Counted from the stretch's first letter, positions 10,813 to 22,074 are shown. The stretch is 64,000 nucleotides of DNA from Isochrysis galbana (GCA_018136815.1 CM030935.1:6632325-6696324), one strand, 5' to 3'. A program made the numbers and translations. The notes: generated by a model not told the origin, from the sequence alone.

Positions 10813-11592
10813 CTATCGGAGAAGCTGGTTCCGGGGAGGCCGCGCGCGCTGCTTCGGCCGGGAGTTGGAGAGAAGGGGGCGGGAGACTGTGGTTCGTCCT
10901 TTATGCTGGTGTTGCTTCGGGTTCTGTGCCTGAGTCTGGCTGTGCTGGTCTGCAGGGAACAGGACTTTGCTTGCTCCCTGCTTCTGTGGCTGCCTGGGAG
11001 GCGAGGATGGCGGGGCCATCTCGACGTCGTTGTCGGGCGGTGCTGCGGCCTGCGAGCGCTTCGGCTCCGGCGGCTTGGGGCGGCCCCGTTGGGGCGTCGT
11101 GGCGGCGGGGGGCTGGGAGAGGGGAGCGGTCGGCGCGCGCTCCATCGCTAAAACTATAACAATAGTTTTTGACGCTGCGTGGTCTTTGAATACGTTATGT
11201 ATGGTGTTGCACTCAAGTTTGTTCCATAGCTTCGCCCACGTGGGGCTTATTTTAGGACCCGGGTGCGATAAGCTACCCCACACGGGTTGTGAGAGTGCTC
11301 CTTCTCTACTTACTTTTAGTGATGTGAGTTTTAGTTCGCGGATGTTGCTTAACGCTTGCTTCCAGAACGCGGGGAGTTTACTTGTGCCCACTATTCCATC
11401 TGTAAGTTTGTTCGTGGGAACTGTCGAGAGGACCGCTGCCCTTCCCAGGTTTGTGCGGCAGAACCACGCGTCAAGCACTTGTTTCCATTGCGCTTGGCGT
11501 GCGTCTAGATAGTTCAGGATCCATTTGGCCTGTAGTGCTTTGACGTGGTTGCCCCAGTCTAGCAGTCCCAGCCCTAGGTGCGCGCGCTCCAT
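10813..11592 (-). pseudogene. LINE-like ORF2 C-terminal fragment fused to a proline-rich ORF1-like segment
   Basis: The first ~130 residues look like the post-RT part of a LINE ORF2 (LGLGLLDWGNHVKALQAKWI, WKQVLDAWFCR, LWNKLECNTIHNVFKDHA). The same KLWN...NTIHNVFKD block occurs at about 50,850 in another element (TLWESLHTNVIHNVFKD), which supports the identity. At FKDHA the frame runs into a hairpin and a MERAPTAPLSQPP segment resembling the N-termini at 16,083 and 24,688, so two element parts have been joined. The remaining C-terminus is proline/glutamine-rich. Confidence 0.6.
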
Positions 11593-11691
11593 GACCCTAT
11601 CGTTTTAACGATAGTTGTCGCTATGAAGTTTACTATGTTAGTTCTGCCGAAGATGGTCATATGGCGCGCTACCGATGTTAGTCGTGCCGCC

Positions 11692-12798
11692 TTACTTAGC
11701 GTCCACTTTGTCCGCGAGTTGTTTCCAAAAGGGCTTTAGGGCTTCCGGGGTTCCTAGTGGAACGCCTAGTATTGTCAGGTATTGGTCGTTGGCTATCCAG
11801 TTATATTTTCGCATATCCCACGGCGGTTTGTGGCGCATTTGCGAGCCCATTCGTATGCCTTGGAATTTGGTCTCGTTCGTCTTGCCCCCCGTTGCTCTTT
11901 CGTGCGCTCGTACCCATGTTAGTGCGCGTTTCAGGCTCTTATAGTCTCTTGCGATAAGTGCCGTGTCGTCCGCGAACTGGCTTATCCTCACCTTGACGTC
12001 AACGTTATGCACCTTGATCGTGGTTTGCTCGCCGTAACGAGCTTTGAATTGTTGCATGCAGTCTTCATTCACCGCGATGTGCCATGGCCCTTTCGAGGAT
12101 CGGGCCCAGAAGTCGGGCTCAGGGTCAACACCCTCGAGCTCAAGAAGAAGCTCGACAACGGCGGCGTAGACCGTCGTGTCGAGTAGAGTGAGGTCGCCCT
12201 CCTGGTGGAACGACATGTCGTACGTGGCATCAGTGTCCATGTTGGAGTCTTCTTCTTCAGAGTCTAGCTCCTCAGGGGCAGGGATGGGCTGATCGGTGGT
12301 GAGTATCGCGAGGCCTAGAGGTTGGGAGGCAGAGTGTCGCGCAGTTCTTGAGGTCAGGGCTTGCCATCGGCTCCCCGCCTGCCAGTCCTCTCTGTCTTGC
12401 CAGGGGTGTGTGTTGTGCGGTTTGTCAATGCTTGCAACCAGTATGTTGTGCCCATAAGGGCCACCCGGTCTCGAGTCGCGCCGCCGTGGCAGCGCGACCG
12501 TCACCAGGGTGAGAGGGGCCTTTGCCATAAGGCATGCCCATGGAGAATGAGGAGGTGTGGTCGTGGTGGTGGTGTGGTGGGGTCCACAGACTGCCACCCC
12601 CCATGTGGGGGGCCAGCATGGCTGTCTTGGCAAGTGTGGCCGAGGCCACGGGCCGCGGGGTGCGACCGGGGTCGCACACACCTGCTCGGCCTCTGACGGC
12701 GGACGCGGTCGCTTCGACTGCGACAGGTCCATGGGGGCTGGGGGGCCGCCCTCGGCGGGGGGCCCGAAGGAGAGGAGAGGCGCGCCGGCGCGCTCCAT
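11692..12798 (-). pseudogene. LINE-like ORF with reverse-transcriptase palm motif
   Basis: The N-terminal 210 residues are proline-rich and low in recognisable content (MERAGAPLLSFGPPAEGG start). The C-terminal ~120 residues carry RT sequence: VKVRISQFADDTALIARDYK with the catalytic FADD, a GGKTNETKFQGIRMG segment, then YLTILGVPLG, in the order expected for non-LTR RTs. RT motifs upstream of the FADD block are absent, so the copy is internally deleted. The frame stops at KVDAK; coding similarity continues in another frame (HMTIFGRTNIVN) near 11,650. Confidence 0.65.
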
Positions 12799-12940
12799 CG
12801 CGTCTAACTATAGAGTTAGTTGAATCTTTCACGATGAACATACACTGAGCGTGATTTGACTCCTCTTGCGTACTGCTTCTCGTCCTCCGCGTGCTTGTGG
12901 CCCACTCCCCAAACCATGACATCATCGATCGTTTGAAGAG

Positions 12941-15064
12941 TCAAGTGAATGCCGTTCCGCGGGCTTCATCCGGCTTCCAACGCTCACGCAGATTATGCGC
13001 CGCGAGCTTGGGCTCTCGAAGACGGGTGAAGACTCCCTTGTGGTTCAAACCCATGGCGCGCAAGTGCATCTGCGGTGCCCGGAAGTCGCATAGATTCCAC
13101 ACATGAACTCCAAAGAGCCATGGATGCTTGCCCGCCAAAGACGCATACTGAACCATCAGGCTTGCCTGCCATTCTTCCGACCATAGGCCGGCGCTCATGA
13201 GGTGGCAGCCAGGCAATGTGTCGGCGCCGCATTCTGAGATCATGATGGGCTTGCAAAAGCGCTCGTGTATTTCGCGCAGCTTCTTCTCTACCGCGCCGAC
13301 CGTCGCCTTTGGGGACCTGCCAAGATCATAGTACCATCCCGCATACTCGTTCAACGACAAAAAGTCACAAGCGCCGTTTGCCTCGTCGGTGTGCTCGGGG
13401 ATATTGGCGAAGGTAACAGGGCGTGTACCGTCACGGCGCGCGGCACCGATGAGATCATGCAAGGACAAGGTTTGGAGCTCGCGCATCTCCGGCCGTGGCA
13501 GCGTCTTTGGTCCACCGGGCTCGTTGCAAACAGACCAAGCGATCACACAAGTGCGGTTGAGGTCACGTACGAGCAGCTCGTTGGTTGCAACTAATGCCTG
13601 CCGCTGGCGCTGCACCAGGAAGTCGGTAAATGAGGGTTTAGGGTGCTACGTCTAGACAAGTTTGCCCAAGTTGCCAACGCCGGTGTTGCAAAGACGTCGC
13701 GCCGCTTGTTAAAGGGCTTCGGCTCTAGCATATTGATGTTCCAAGGGGCTATGGCCGCGTACCTTCTGGATGTCGTCAGTGCTATCCGCAAAGGTCAGGC
13801 CGACAGCTGGCGTCTCCGCAATGACGAGGAATCCATGCGCGTCTGCTAGATCGAGATCCACCTCCGAGTACGGATAGTGGGAAGTGCGATAGGAGTTAGC
13901 GCCCACCCAAGCCAGGCATGCATGGTCCCGCTGTGCTACCACAGCGCAGTCACCACGGCCGATGATTGGGAAGTCCTCGTGACGCCCGAAGCCACGGAGC
14001 ACGATCGGCTTGCCGTTGAGAAGGAGCGCATCGCCTTCCACGCGCACCGTCCGCATGCCGATGCGCTGTGTGTAGCAATCGACCTCGCTGACACTCCTTC
14101 GAAAAGTGTCACTCAAGTCCTCTTCCGTGCCTTCCGGAGGCCAGTCACTCGTGAGGGAGTCCTTCGCCACTTGTGACCTCAACTGGTAGCACGCGAGGAT
14201 TATCTTATACAGATATGGGGAGCCAGGCGCCCACAGATTGGCCTTGCGAGGGCCCAGCGTGAGATGTGCGCACCCATCAGAGTCTGTTGCGCATGTGCGC
14301 AACGCAAACGGCCGGCCGGCTTCATCCAAAAGCTCAGCCCGGACAAAAGCGATACTTGGACTTGCCCTGACTTCCACCATCAGCATAGCGGTTGCGTCGC
14401 CTAAGAGTTTTGTCTCTAATTTGAGCGCGTCAAGCCCCACCCGTGGGCGGATGAGGAGTAGTACGGAGCGCTGGATACCGCAGAATGGATAAAAGTCGAA
14501 GCTCGTGTTGGGGTGACAGCCGGGTGCCATCGCGCCCCACCCTCCACCAGGAGGGACGTGAGTGCGCGCGAGACGGCCGTCGACGCGCACAACGAGTCGG
14601 CTGGGTCGGCTCCCGCCCCATAAGGAGGCGCGGTCCACCGGGATCTCAAGCTCAAACGGCAGGTGGCCACCCTCATGCTCACCGAGCAGCACCCCGTCGA
14701 GCCACACACTAGCGTGATAGTTGACGCTCCCAAAGCGCAATAAGAGGCAATGACGTTGTGGATCGACCCCGAGGGGCAGCCATATCTCCCGCTCGTACCA
14801 TGCCGGCCCCATGAAGCCGTCCAGCTCTGGTAGCTGCTCGTTCCAGCTGGCGGGCACGGCTGCCGTGCGGCGCTCCGAGAGAGGGATGCCCTTCACGGGA
14901 AAGCCCTGGGCGAGTCCGACGTCAGGCACGTCGGTGGTGAAGGTCCACGTGCCGTCGAGACTGATTGATCGCCGGTGCGCGCTTTCGCTCGTCCATGGAG
15001 CGCCTAGCAACCGAGGGAGACGAGGGGAAGCGGGAGGGGGAGAGGCGGCGGCCACGCGCGCCAT
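12941..15064 (-). CDS. GUSB: Beta-glucuronidase, glycoside hydrolase family 2
   Basis: Exon 1 is 15,064-13,763 and exon 2 is 13,609-12,941, with a 153-bp GT-AG intron in phase 0; 656 residues, close to the usual ~600-650. The N-terminal GH2 sugar-binding fold shows SLDGTWTF, VPASWNEQ, WYEREIWLP and HEGGHLPFE. The barrel carries GFGRHED, GANSYRTSHYPYSE, the acid/base Glu464 in SVCNEPGG, and the nucleophile Glu560 in MISECGADTLPG, then LFGVHVWNLCDF and GLNHKGVFTR. It should release terminal glucuronic acid from glycans or conjugates. No clear signal peptide is seen, so its compartment is open. Start placed at the ATG just outside the tandem repeat; upstream ATGs lie inside the repeat. A ten-base C-run (sense) ends about 20 bases before the start. 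Confidence 0.92.
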
Positions 15065-15138
15065 CGCCGATGGACGGGCGGGACGGGGGGGGGGAAGGGG
15101 CTGGGGGGCTCCGGTAAGTTGTAAATTAGATCGAGTAG

Positions 15139-15297
15139 ACTTACTCATACTTGTAGTGAAGTAAAATTCGCGAGTTAACTTACTCATACTAGTAGTGAAG
15201 TAAAATTGCGCGAACAGACTTACTCATATTAGTAGTGAAGTAAAATTGCGCGAGGAGACTTACTCATAATAGTAGTGAAGTAAACTTGCGCGACGCG
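15139..15297. promoter_or_regulatory. Four ~40-bp tandem repeats in a divergent promoter
   Basis: Units begin at about 15,139, 15,178, 15,218 and 15,258, each of the form ACTTACTCATACTAGTAGTG followed by AAGTAAAATTGCGCGA. Within each unit TTACTCA and TGAAGTAA form an imperfect dyad. The block lies between the start codons of the divergently transcribed beta-glucuronidase (15,064) and the small membrane protein (15,341). It is likely a cluster of regulator-binding sites; this is inferred from position and symmetry. Confidence 0.6.
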
Positions 15298-15340
15298 AGG
15301 CCCTCGGAGGGTGTGTGTGGCGCGCGACGGCGGCGAGGGG

Positions 15341-15817
15341 ATGCAGCTGACGCGAGGCAGAGCACCGAGTCTGCTGGCTCGTCAGGCGGCGTGGGGAGGC
15401 GAGCGTGGATGGGAAAGGAGGTTGAACACGGCGTCTCGGCTGCCGGGCAGGCTCGATCCCAAGGACATGAGCCCAGCTCTTGCTGCAGCTGCACGTGGTG
15501 ATGCTGCCGCCTCATTCTCGGAGTACAAGAAGATGCAGGCGGACCGCACACTGCGATTGGACCGTAGGTTCGTGTACGGCGGGCTCGCGATCGCGAGCAC
15601 CGCGCTCTTTTTTGCGATCCGGCTCAGCCAGCGTGCTCGTCTCCACGAGGAGGAGCGCACCGTGCTGCGAGAGGAGATGTACGCAAAGATCGAGGAGAGC
15701 GAGCGCCGGCGAAAGAGGTTACTTGAGGCATTACCAGAGCTGTCACAGTCTTCCGCGGGTCTCAAGGCAGACAAGGCGGCCCAGCTTTGCGCCTTGGTCG
15801 ATCGGCACTCCCAGTGA
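15341..15817 (+). CDS. Small single-pass membrane protein, probably mitochondrial
   Basis: 158 residues. The N-terminal ~40 residues are arginine-rich with almost no acidic residues, as in a mitochondrial presequence. One transmembrane segment follows (FVYGGLAIASTALFFAIRL, about residues 86-104), then a charged, probably coiled-coil helix (LHEEERTVLREEMYAKIEES and on). No domain is recognised. It is transcribed away from the beta-glucuronidase, across the repeated promoter region. Start taken at the first ATG; the frame is open slightly further upstream. No intron seen. Confidence 0.6.
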   Translation: MQLTRGRAPSLLARQAAWGGERGWERRLNTASRLPGRLDPKDMSPALAAAARGDAAASFSEYKKMQADRTLRLDRRFVYGGLAIASTALFFAIRLSQRARLHEEERTVLREEMYAKIEESERRRKRLLEALPELSQSSAGLKADKAAQLCALVDRHSQ

Positions 15818-16060
15818 GACTCCTGCTGCACGGGTGGCGTCTGTGTACTTACGTGTTACAATCATTTTATGAGTCTCATTGAGGTGGGTGACACAGTAGC
15901 AAACAGCCGTTGGCAACAAAAAATTCTTGAAGAGGTCCGCTATGCTACTAGGCTCCATTCCGTCCAAGGGTCACCGACGCCGACGCCCTCATCCCGATCA
16001 CGCCTCCTTTCCCGCCCCCCCCCTCCCCTCATTCCTTTTTATCTCTTTATCTTCGGTTTC
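15818..16060. other. 3' flank, no gene recognised
   Basis: Short intergenic sequence with a C-rich tract near 16,012-16,030. Confidence 0.5.
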
Positions 16061-16064
16061 GGCA

Positions 16065-16325
16065 AAAATAGTAGTTTGAACTATGGAGCGTGCCGCGACC
16101 GCTCCCGAGCCTCAGGCGACCCTCGCCACTGCGCTTCACCTGAGACGCCCCACGCCGCCCGAGGCGGCTCGTCAGAAAGCCCTCTCAAAGCCCATCCAGC
16201 CCATCCAAACCACACCCGCGCGAGCGCGCGGGGTGGCGAGCACTGGCACCGAACGGGTTGCCACCATGGCTTTGTGTTTGTGTAGCATGCAGGGGGCAGG
16301 GGACAGGAGGTCTTTGAGACCTCCA
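16065..16325 (+). mobile_element. 5' fragment of a non-LTR element (MERA family)
   Basis: Starts with AATAGTAGTTTGAACTATGG and an ORF beginning MERAATAPEPQATLATALHL, nearly identical over ~75 residues to the ORF that starts at 24,688 (minus). Similarity ends near 16,325. Upstream bases form a weak ATAGT/ACTAT stem. It has no RT and is a truncated copy. Confidence 0.65.
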
Positions 16326-17178
16326 CCTTCAGGCGTCCGAGCGGGCGCTTGCCGACGTCAATTGGGGCCATGGCCCTGCTGGGCGTCGGGCCGGATCGAA
16401 TCGAGGCATTCCTGCGGTGCGAGGGGCCAAGATGGGTTAGTACGAGTGTGTGCGACCCTTAAGAACCAGCGTGCGACCTACTAGCTACTAGTGAGTGCCC
16501 CCCCACCCTGCTCGCGAGAACTCTGGGTTCTGCATGGCCACCAGCTCCAGGCCATTCTTCGGCCGATCACGACGCGCGATCGGACGTCGCGGAAGCTCCG
16601 CGTTTCTAAAAGTGATGCGCCCTACATTCACCGCTCTGATTCCTTCCCGCGAGCGCCCGCCTCAATCTCCCAAAATAGACCGCCACGCGCAGGGGAAGGG
16701 AGGGGGGTCACTCACCGACGCCATTGCCATTTGTGGGGCGGGAGGCGGGAGGGGGGGTCGTTCGGAGGGGGGAGGCGGCTGGCGGGGCAGGTAGCAGGTA
16801 GGCGGGGGGCCTGCGGAATCCTTGGACCCCCAAGGGAGTTGGAAAATAGTGGTTCAAATGAGTGAGTGAGAGAGTGAGAGTGACCGAGCACCGAGCACCG
16901 AGCTATCAACCCAACTTTTTTAACTTTTTGCTTTTTGTCAAGGTGCTCAATCGGCGATTGCTTTCGTGCTCGGCGCAGAGGGTGTATGAGCCATGCCCCC
17001 ATTGCCTCTTTGAGCCTCCTAGCACCTTTCAGTCCATTTGTATGACAGTTTACGAACAGCGTTGCTCAATGAGAAGCTCTAGCCTTTATCTAGAGCTATT
17101 GTAGAGCTAGGATTTCGTTGTGAGAGTGCGAGCGGTACACTGCTGAGATACCGGTGGGGGGGAACAGAAGCGCGGCAG
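16326..17178. other. No gene recognised; upstream region of the proteasome gene
   Basis: G-rich stretch near 16,740-16,815 and a (GTGAGA)-like run near 16,862-16,885. No supported coding region. Confidence 0.5.

Positions 17179-17213
<35 letters not shown>
17179..17213. repeat. C35 homopolymer upstream of the proteasome gene
   Basis: Uninterrupted run of 35 C on the sense strand, 116 bases before the ATG, followed by CT-rich sequence that continues to the start codon. Confidence 0.9.
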
Positions 17214-17215
<2 letters not shown>

Positions 17216-17328
17216 TCTTCTCCGCGCGCGTCTGGGGGCCGTCGATCGGCGCCCCCCCTCCCCCCTCCTCCCCCCCCCGCCTGTCACACTTCTCCCTCTC
17301 TCTCTCTTCTCTCCTCTTCTCTCCCGCG

Positions 17329-18923
17329 ATGGCGCGCGGCTCGTCGGCTGGGTATGACCGGCACATCACGATCTTCTCGCCCGAGGGCCGTCTCTACCAG
17401 GTCGAGTACGCCTTCAAGGCCATCAAGACCTCAGGGCTCACCTCTGTCGGCGTCCGCGGAGCGGATTCGTGTGTTGTTCTCACACAGCGCAAGGTGAGGG
17501 CGGGGAGGCAGGGCGGGGAGAGGGCACATGGCGGTGGGGGTGAACCCCTTGGTCAATCTCTGCTTCCACTGCGTTTTCGGACGAGAGCGAGCGTGTGCCT
17601 GCCTGGGGAGGCTCTGACAGTTCTGTCCTGCCTGCATGTGTGAGCCGAAAAGGGGGAGGATTGTACTGGGAGGGAGAGAGTGGAAGAAAGCGAGGCGGTA
17701 ACGGCACGCGGTGGCGAGGTGCCAAGGGTAGGTGACACCTCTGGCGCCACCCCTAGCTTGCCCCCACCTTTGCATGGCATGGTCACATGCTAGGGTTACG
17801 GCGCTCTCTAAGGTTACGGCGCTCTCAGACATGACCCGCTCTCCTTGACTTTTTTCTTTGGGATCACAAGGAAAGGGCGCTAGGCGTGAGACAGGGCCAG
17901 GCGTAGTGGAAGGAACCCGACACCAGGATGGACGACAATGCCACACATGAGCACGAGCCAGTCGCTCTCGTGCACTGCTCATGACTTGGCACGGACACTT
18001 TCCTCCTGAGCCTGCTGCCCAAATTGTGCGTCCCCTCTCCATCACAGGTGCCAGACAAGCTGTACGACCCCGAGTCAGTGACAAACATGTACCACATCAC
18101 TGAGAACATCGGGCTCGTAATGACTGGCATTGTACCCGACGTACGTTGCGCGCGCCGGAGCGCGGCTGCGGTGCATTGTTACCTACGACAAGTCGCTCAG
18201 ACTGCTCTCATGCCTTCCCACCTTTCCTCAATCCCGCACCTCCTCAGGCCCGCGCCTCAGTGTCGCGGCTACGCTCGGAGGCGGCTCAGTTCAAATTCGA
18301 CTACGGCTACGACATTCCCGTCTCGTATCTCGCCAAGCGCGCGGCCGATATTGCACAGGTCTACACGCAGCACGCCAACATGCGGCCTCTTGGCATCGCC
18401 ATGATCATTGTTGGCATTGATGTGGAGGGCGACAAGAAGATTCCTCAGCTGTACCGGTGTGACCCAGCGGGATACTACGTGGGATATAAGGCTACGTCGG
18501 CAGGCGCAAAGGAGCAGGAGGCCAACAATTTTCTCGAAAAGCGCTTCAAGCCGCCCGAGCCTAACCCGAAGCTCTCATACGACGACACGGTCCAGTTGGC
18601 GCTTGCTTGCTTGCAAAATGTTCTTGGGGCTGATCTCAAGGTGCGGTCGAGCAAGCGAATCGGCGCGCAGCAAGTGGACGAGCACTTGAGCACCTGGCAG
18701 TAGCTCCGGTTTCAAACAAATGCTGCCAAAATTTGGCCACACCAGCCGGATCCATCTTGAAAACAATGCGTGTCCCTCGCACCCCCACTCTCAGGCGAAT
18801 GACATAGAGGCATGCGTTGTGCGCAGCGACAACCTCAAATTCACCCGATTGACAGCGGATGAGCTGGAGGCGCATCTGACAGCGCTTGCGGAGCGAGATG
18901 ATGACGTCGCAGGACGCGACTGA
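17329..18923 (+). CDS. PSMA6: 20S proteasome subunit alpha type-6
   Basis: Exons are 17,329-17,493, 18,048-18,140, 18,248-18,640 and 18,795-18,923. All three introns (554, 107 and 154 bp) are GT-AG and phase 0, giving 259 residues, against about 246 in animals. The N-terminus [20 protein letters not shown] is the alpha-subunit signature and is specific to the alpha-6 type, as are VPDKL...[23 protein letters not shown] and [14 protein letters not shown]. The last exon restores the C-terminus ANDIEACVV...[17 protein letters not shown]. The subunit is a structural member of the outer alpha ring of the 20S core and is not catalytic. Skipping intron 3 gives a false tail ([10 protein letters not shown]...) that should not be annotated. 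Confidence 0.96.
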
Positions 18924-20900
18924 TCTTAGTCTGCTTTGGTGGGGAACTTCGGCTGATCATGCGGCTTCACAATGTCGTGTTCATGACTTGGCACGAAGCT
19001 CTGGGGCGGATCGTGCAGCTTGATCATGTGCTTTCTCGTGTTGGCACCACCCCGTGGACTCGAACTGAAAGCGGTGTACCATTGGGTGGGCGCACACGTG
19101 GAGTGGCAGTCAATGGTTCTGGGAAGGCGGATGGTCGAGACGTGGTTCACAGGGCTCGTGTTGAGCACCCGCCGACGCCTGGAGATGGCTGAGCTCTGGC
19201 GATGACCTGCAGTATGAGCTAACGGCTGTGACTTGGAAGCTATGGGCCGGGGCACTCCTCATTACGGCGATACGGAGTGAAGGGCACGATATGGCAGCTA
19301 ATCCAGATTTGAACAATCTTCGTGGTTCTTATTCTGCGAGATGCATTAGTCTTGACGCGATGACGTCGCCGAGATCGGCGCCGTGAGGGATGCTGTGAGT
19401 ACACTGTGCGAACTCGTCAATCAGTGTATCTATTGCGCTAAGCAAGCTCGTCTCCTGCCGGCGGGCTCACATGAGTCTCTGGCTGCTCTGGGTGCTGTGT
19501 ACGAAGCTGATCGTGCAAAAGTGTGCTCTTGCATCTGTCTCATCTCCGAGATGCCTCTCCGAATACTTCTCATCCGTTTTGGCCTTAAGCAAAAGCGTGG
19601 CGTACGGCCCGACCAAGGCAGCTCATGGCCGCAATTGATCGACTCTATTCATTGTCGTATGTGAGAAGCCGGTATTTGCACGCTTCCTATGCGCGTGGAT
19701 ATGTCGTTTGCGTTGCGGTAGCAACAACCAGAATCTTGACATTCGACCGAGTTTTCGGTTTGGGGAAGAGCGGTCCATGAATTTTGCACCGGTTCATGAA
19801 TTTCGCACTTTTCGCAGGCGCACGGGTGGCGTGGGGAGTGGGGTAGGGCGCGAGAGGAGTGGGGAAGGAGGAGGGGCAGATAATACAATATCTGAGTATT
19901 AGTATTAGTATCACTACTGCCACTATAGCCACTAGCCCTGTACTATCACCACCGCCCTCAGCGGACTTGCGAGCCTTGCCCGTACACACACCGTGACGTG
20001 TGCGCCGATGCCTCAGACACACATGTATCCCTTTGGATCTTCCCCCCACAAGTAGGCCCCGACTCCCATTACATTTCCCCACAGGTTACACAATGAGCAA
20101 TGAGGGATATAACCCAGTGAGTAGCAGTGAGGTGTCCGACCGCTACACAGTGACAAGTGAGGGGGGGAGGCGAGCTACTGACTAGAAATTTTAATTTCAT
20201 TGTCATGTTGGCGTGAAAGATCAGGATTACTGGTAGGGATGGCGATGGCGGCCGTCGCTGTTTGATTATTGCCTGCCTGCCAGAGGCAGAGGACCAGAGG
20301 ACAGCGCGGCCGCCACAACCACTTTTGGCGATGACCACAGGTGAGCGAAAATTGCCTCTAGCACATGCCACATGCACTTGTGCGGGACCGCTAGTTGCGA
20401 TGGATTCACGAACGCTTCGGCTCGTGACGCCCCATGGTCTCCCCCCACCCCCATCCCACTCGCTCTCGCGCTGTGTCCGCGCTCGCGCTCGAATCGTTTG
20501 GCGTCTTGCTGCCTTGTGCCTTGTGCCTCGATGCGAACTTTCTGGACGAAAAAAAAAACTCAAGATTCCGGGCTACACACCTATCGCAAGCCAGTATATT
20601 CTACTACACGCCTGCCACCGCCCTTCTCTCCCGTCCCTCCCTAACGGTAATGTAGATAGTAGATATGGTAGACGTCGATATCGATATGGGAGGATGGGAG
20701 GTGGAAGATATAAGATACTAGTAGCGTATGCGTATGCACACTATCACAGGGAGGCCGCAGCGCGGGCCCCGTGTATTGTACGCCTCGAACGAAACACCCG
20801 ACCAGAAATAGGACCAGGCCGACAAACCTGCCCCCCCCCCCTCTGCCCCCTCGGGCCAGTGGTTTTTTTTGTACGGGGCACTTGTACTCTTATACTCTAA
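18924..20900. other. Gene-poor stretch downstream of the proteasome gene
   Basis: No recognised gene. A 93-residue plus-strand frame at 19,383-19,664 has ordinary amino-acid composition but no recognisable domain and is recorded only as weakly possible. A poly-C run lies near 20,831-20,842. Confidence 0.4.
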
Positions 20901-20984
20901 GGAAACGGCGTGAATGAAGGCGCGCGAGAAGAGGAGCGCGCGAACAGCGGAATGTGTGAAGAGCGTGTGGCGCGTGGCGGTCGA

Positions 20985-21035
20985 CTCCTCCCCTCTCGGC
21001 CCTCTTTCACTCTTTCTGCTCCAGAGGTCCTTGAG

Positions 21036-21074
<39 letters not shown>

Positions 21075-21233
21075 ATCTCTCTCTCCACCATAGAGCTCTC
21101 TCCCTTTCTCTATCTTTTCCTCTCACAGATCCTCTCTCACTTCTTCTTCTGCTTCCACTCCTCTCTGCTCCAGAGGTCCTTGAGAGGCTCGAGAGCTCGA
21201 GAGTACTTAGGTGATGACAATCAGGAAGACTCG

Positions 21234-21280
<47 letters not shown>

Positions 21281-21410
21281 TCCCCCCCCCCCGTCTCTCT
21301 CCCTGTCTCTCTCTCCCTTTCTCTCTCTCTTCCTCTCACATCCCCTCCCCAGTCGGTCGGTCCCGGTCGCTCGCTCTCTCGCTCCCCCCCCCCCCCCCCC
21401 TCCCCCCTAA
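20985..21410. repeat. CT/poly-C pyrimidine tracts with a duplicated flank
   Basis: (CT)n at about 21,034-21,088 and 21,233-21,277, C-runs near 21,282-21,292 and 21,385-21,401. The sequence GCTCCAGAGGTCCTTGAG occurs at both 21,019 and 21,168, which suggests local duplication. Frames here are low complexity. Confidence 0.75.
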
Positions 21411-21702
21411 AGAAAACAAGTTCTCACAAATCTGATCTCCCCACAGGACCCCATCCTTTATCTTCCCCCTCTCCTTTACCTTCTCCTCTCTCCCTCTCTC
21501 GCACGACACTCTCGATCCATTCAAGTCCTTCGCTTCAGTTTTCGGTTCCCTTTCCCCTCTGCAGCTACAAAAAACGGATCTCATCCATCCGTTTTTGTAT
21601 CCGTCGGAGCTCGCTCTCTCTCACGCACACCACCAGACAATCTCTCTCTCTACTGCTCTCCCTCCCGGACGACTTGAGCAAGGCGAAGGGCAAGAGCGAC
21701 GG

Positions 21703-22074
21703 ATGTCCTCCTCCACCTGTCAGTTACCCAGTCGCCAATGCGCGCTCGACGCCAACCGTGCCATTCACGCTGTAGAGAAGATGATGTGTGAGATGCTCAT
21801 GAGAGATGAATCGGATCGCTCTGCTTCAGACAAGGGAGCACGCACTCCATCGCCGGCGCCGTTGGCAAAGTCGAGGCTCAGGGAAAAAGTGGACACGCTG
21901 CCCGCAATCTCCCGTGTCGCATCTGTAGCTCCGTTCGGCCTCGTCGGCATCTCAAAAAAGCCACTCCGACCCCCTCCGCTCCTGCGACGCAAGAGGGTAC
22001 ATGACATCAGACGGCGCGAGCATGGGATGAGGCTGGAGCGCGTCACATCGCCGCAGCGAAGTGTGGCCGTTTAG
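21703..22074 (+). CDS. Hypothetical basic protein
   Basis: Frame of about 123 residues from an internal ATG (MSSSTCQLPSRQCALDANRA), lying after a CT-rich stretch like those that precede other genes here. It is rich in Arg, Pro and Ser (KPLRPPPLLRRKRVHDIRR) with one short helical stretch (AIHAVEKMMCEMLMRDE). No domain recognised. It may be a short gene or a first exon: a further plus-strand frame with ECNTFLL-like composition follows at 22,128-22,316, but no convincing splice pair was found. Confidence 0.25.
   Translation: MSSSTCQLPSRQCALDANRAIHAVEKMMCEMLMRDESDRSASDKGARTPSPAPLAKSRLREKVDTLPAISRVASVAPFGLVGISKKPLRPPPLLRRKRVHDIRRREHGMRLERVTSPQRSVAV

Larger units (their letters stand above)
9900..12826 (-). 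mobile_element. Broken non-LTR retrotransposon (LINE-like), element A
   Basis: Read on the minus strand, reverse-transcriptase sequence (about 12,000-11,690) is followed by a fragment with HMTIFGRTNIVNF near 11,650, then an ORF2 C-terminal region (11,592-11,180), then a proline-rich segment. The two ends are inverted copies of one another over at least ten bases (ATTCAACTAA at 9900; TTAGTTGAAT ending about 12,826), and each can fold into a short hairpin before ATGG. Frameshifts and junctions at hairpins near 11,605 and 11,160 show that it is a mosaic. The stretch 9,940-10,800 holds no recognised domain, only proline/glycine-rich frames. Confidence 0.65.

Noticed and set aside
15064-15187. Upstream ATG extension of beta-glucuronidase
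   Set aside because: The extra ~40 residues translate the 40-bp tandem repeats and the C-run; the ATG at 15,064 is better placed.
18641-18703. C-terminal tail [10 protein letters not shown]... of the proteasome subunit
   Set aside because: It is intron readthrough; the real last exon at 18,795 restores the conserved alpha-6 C-terminus.
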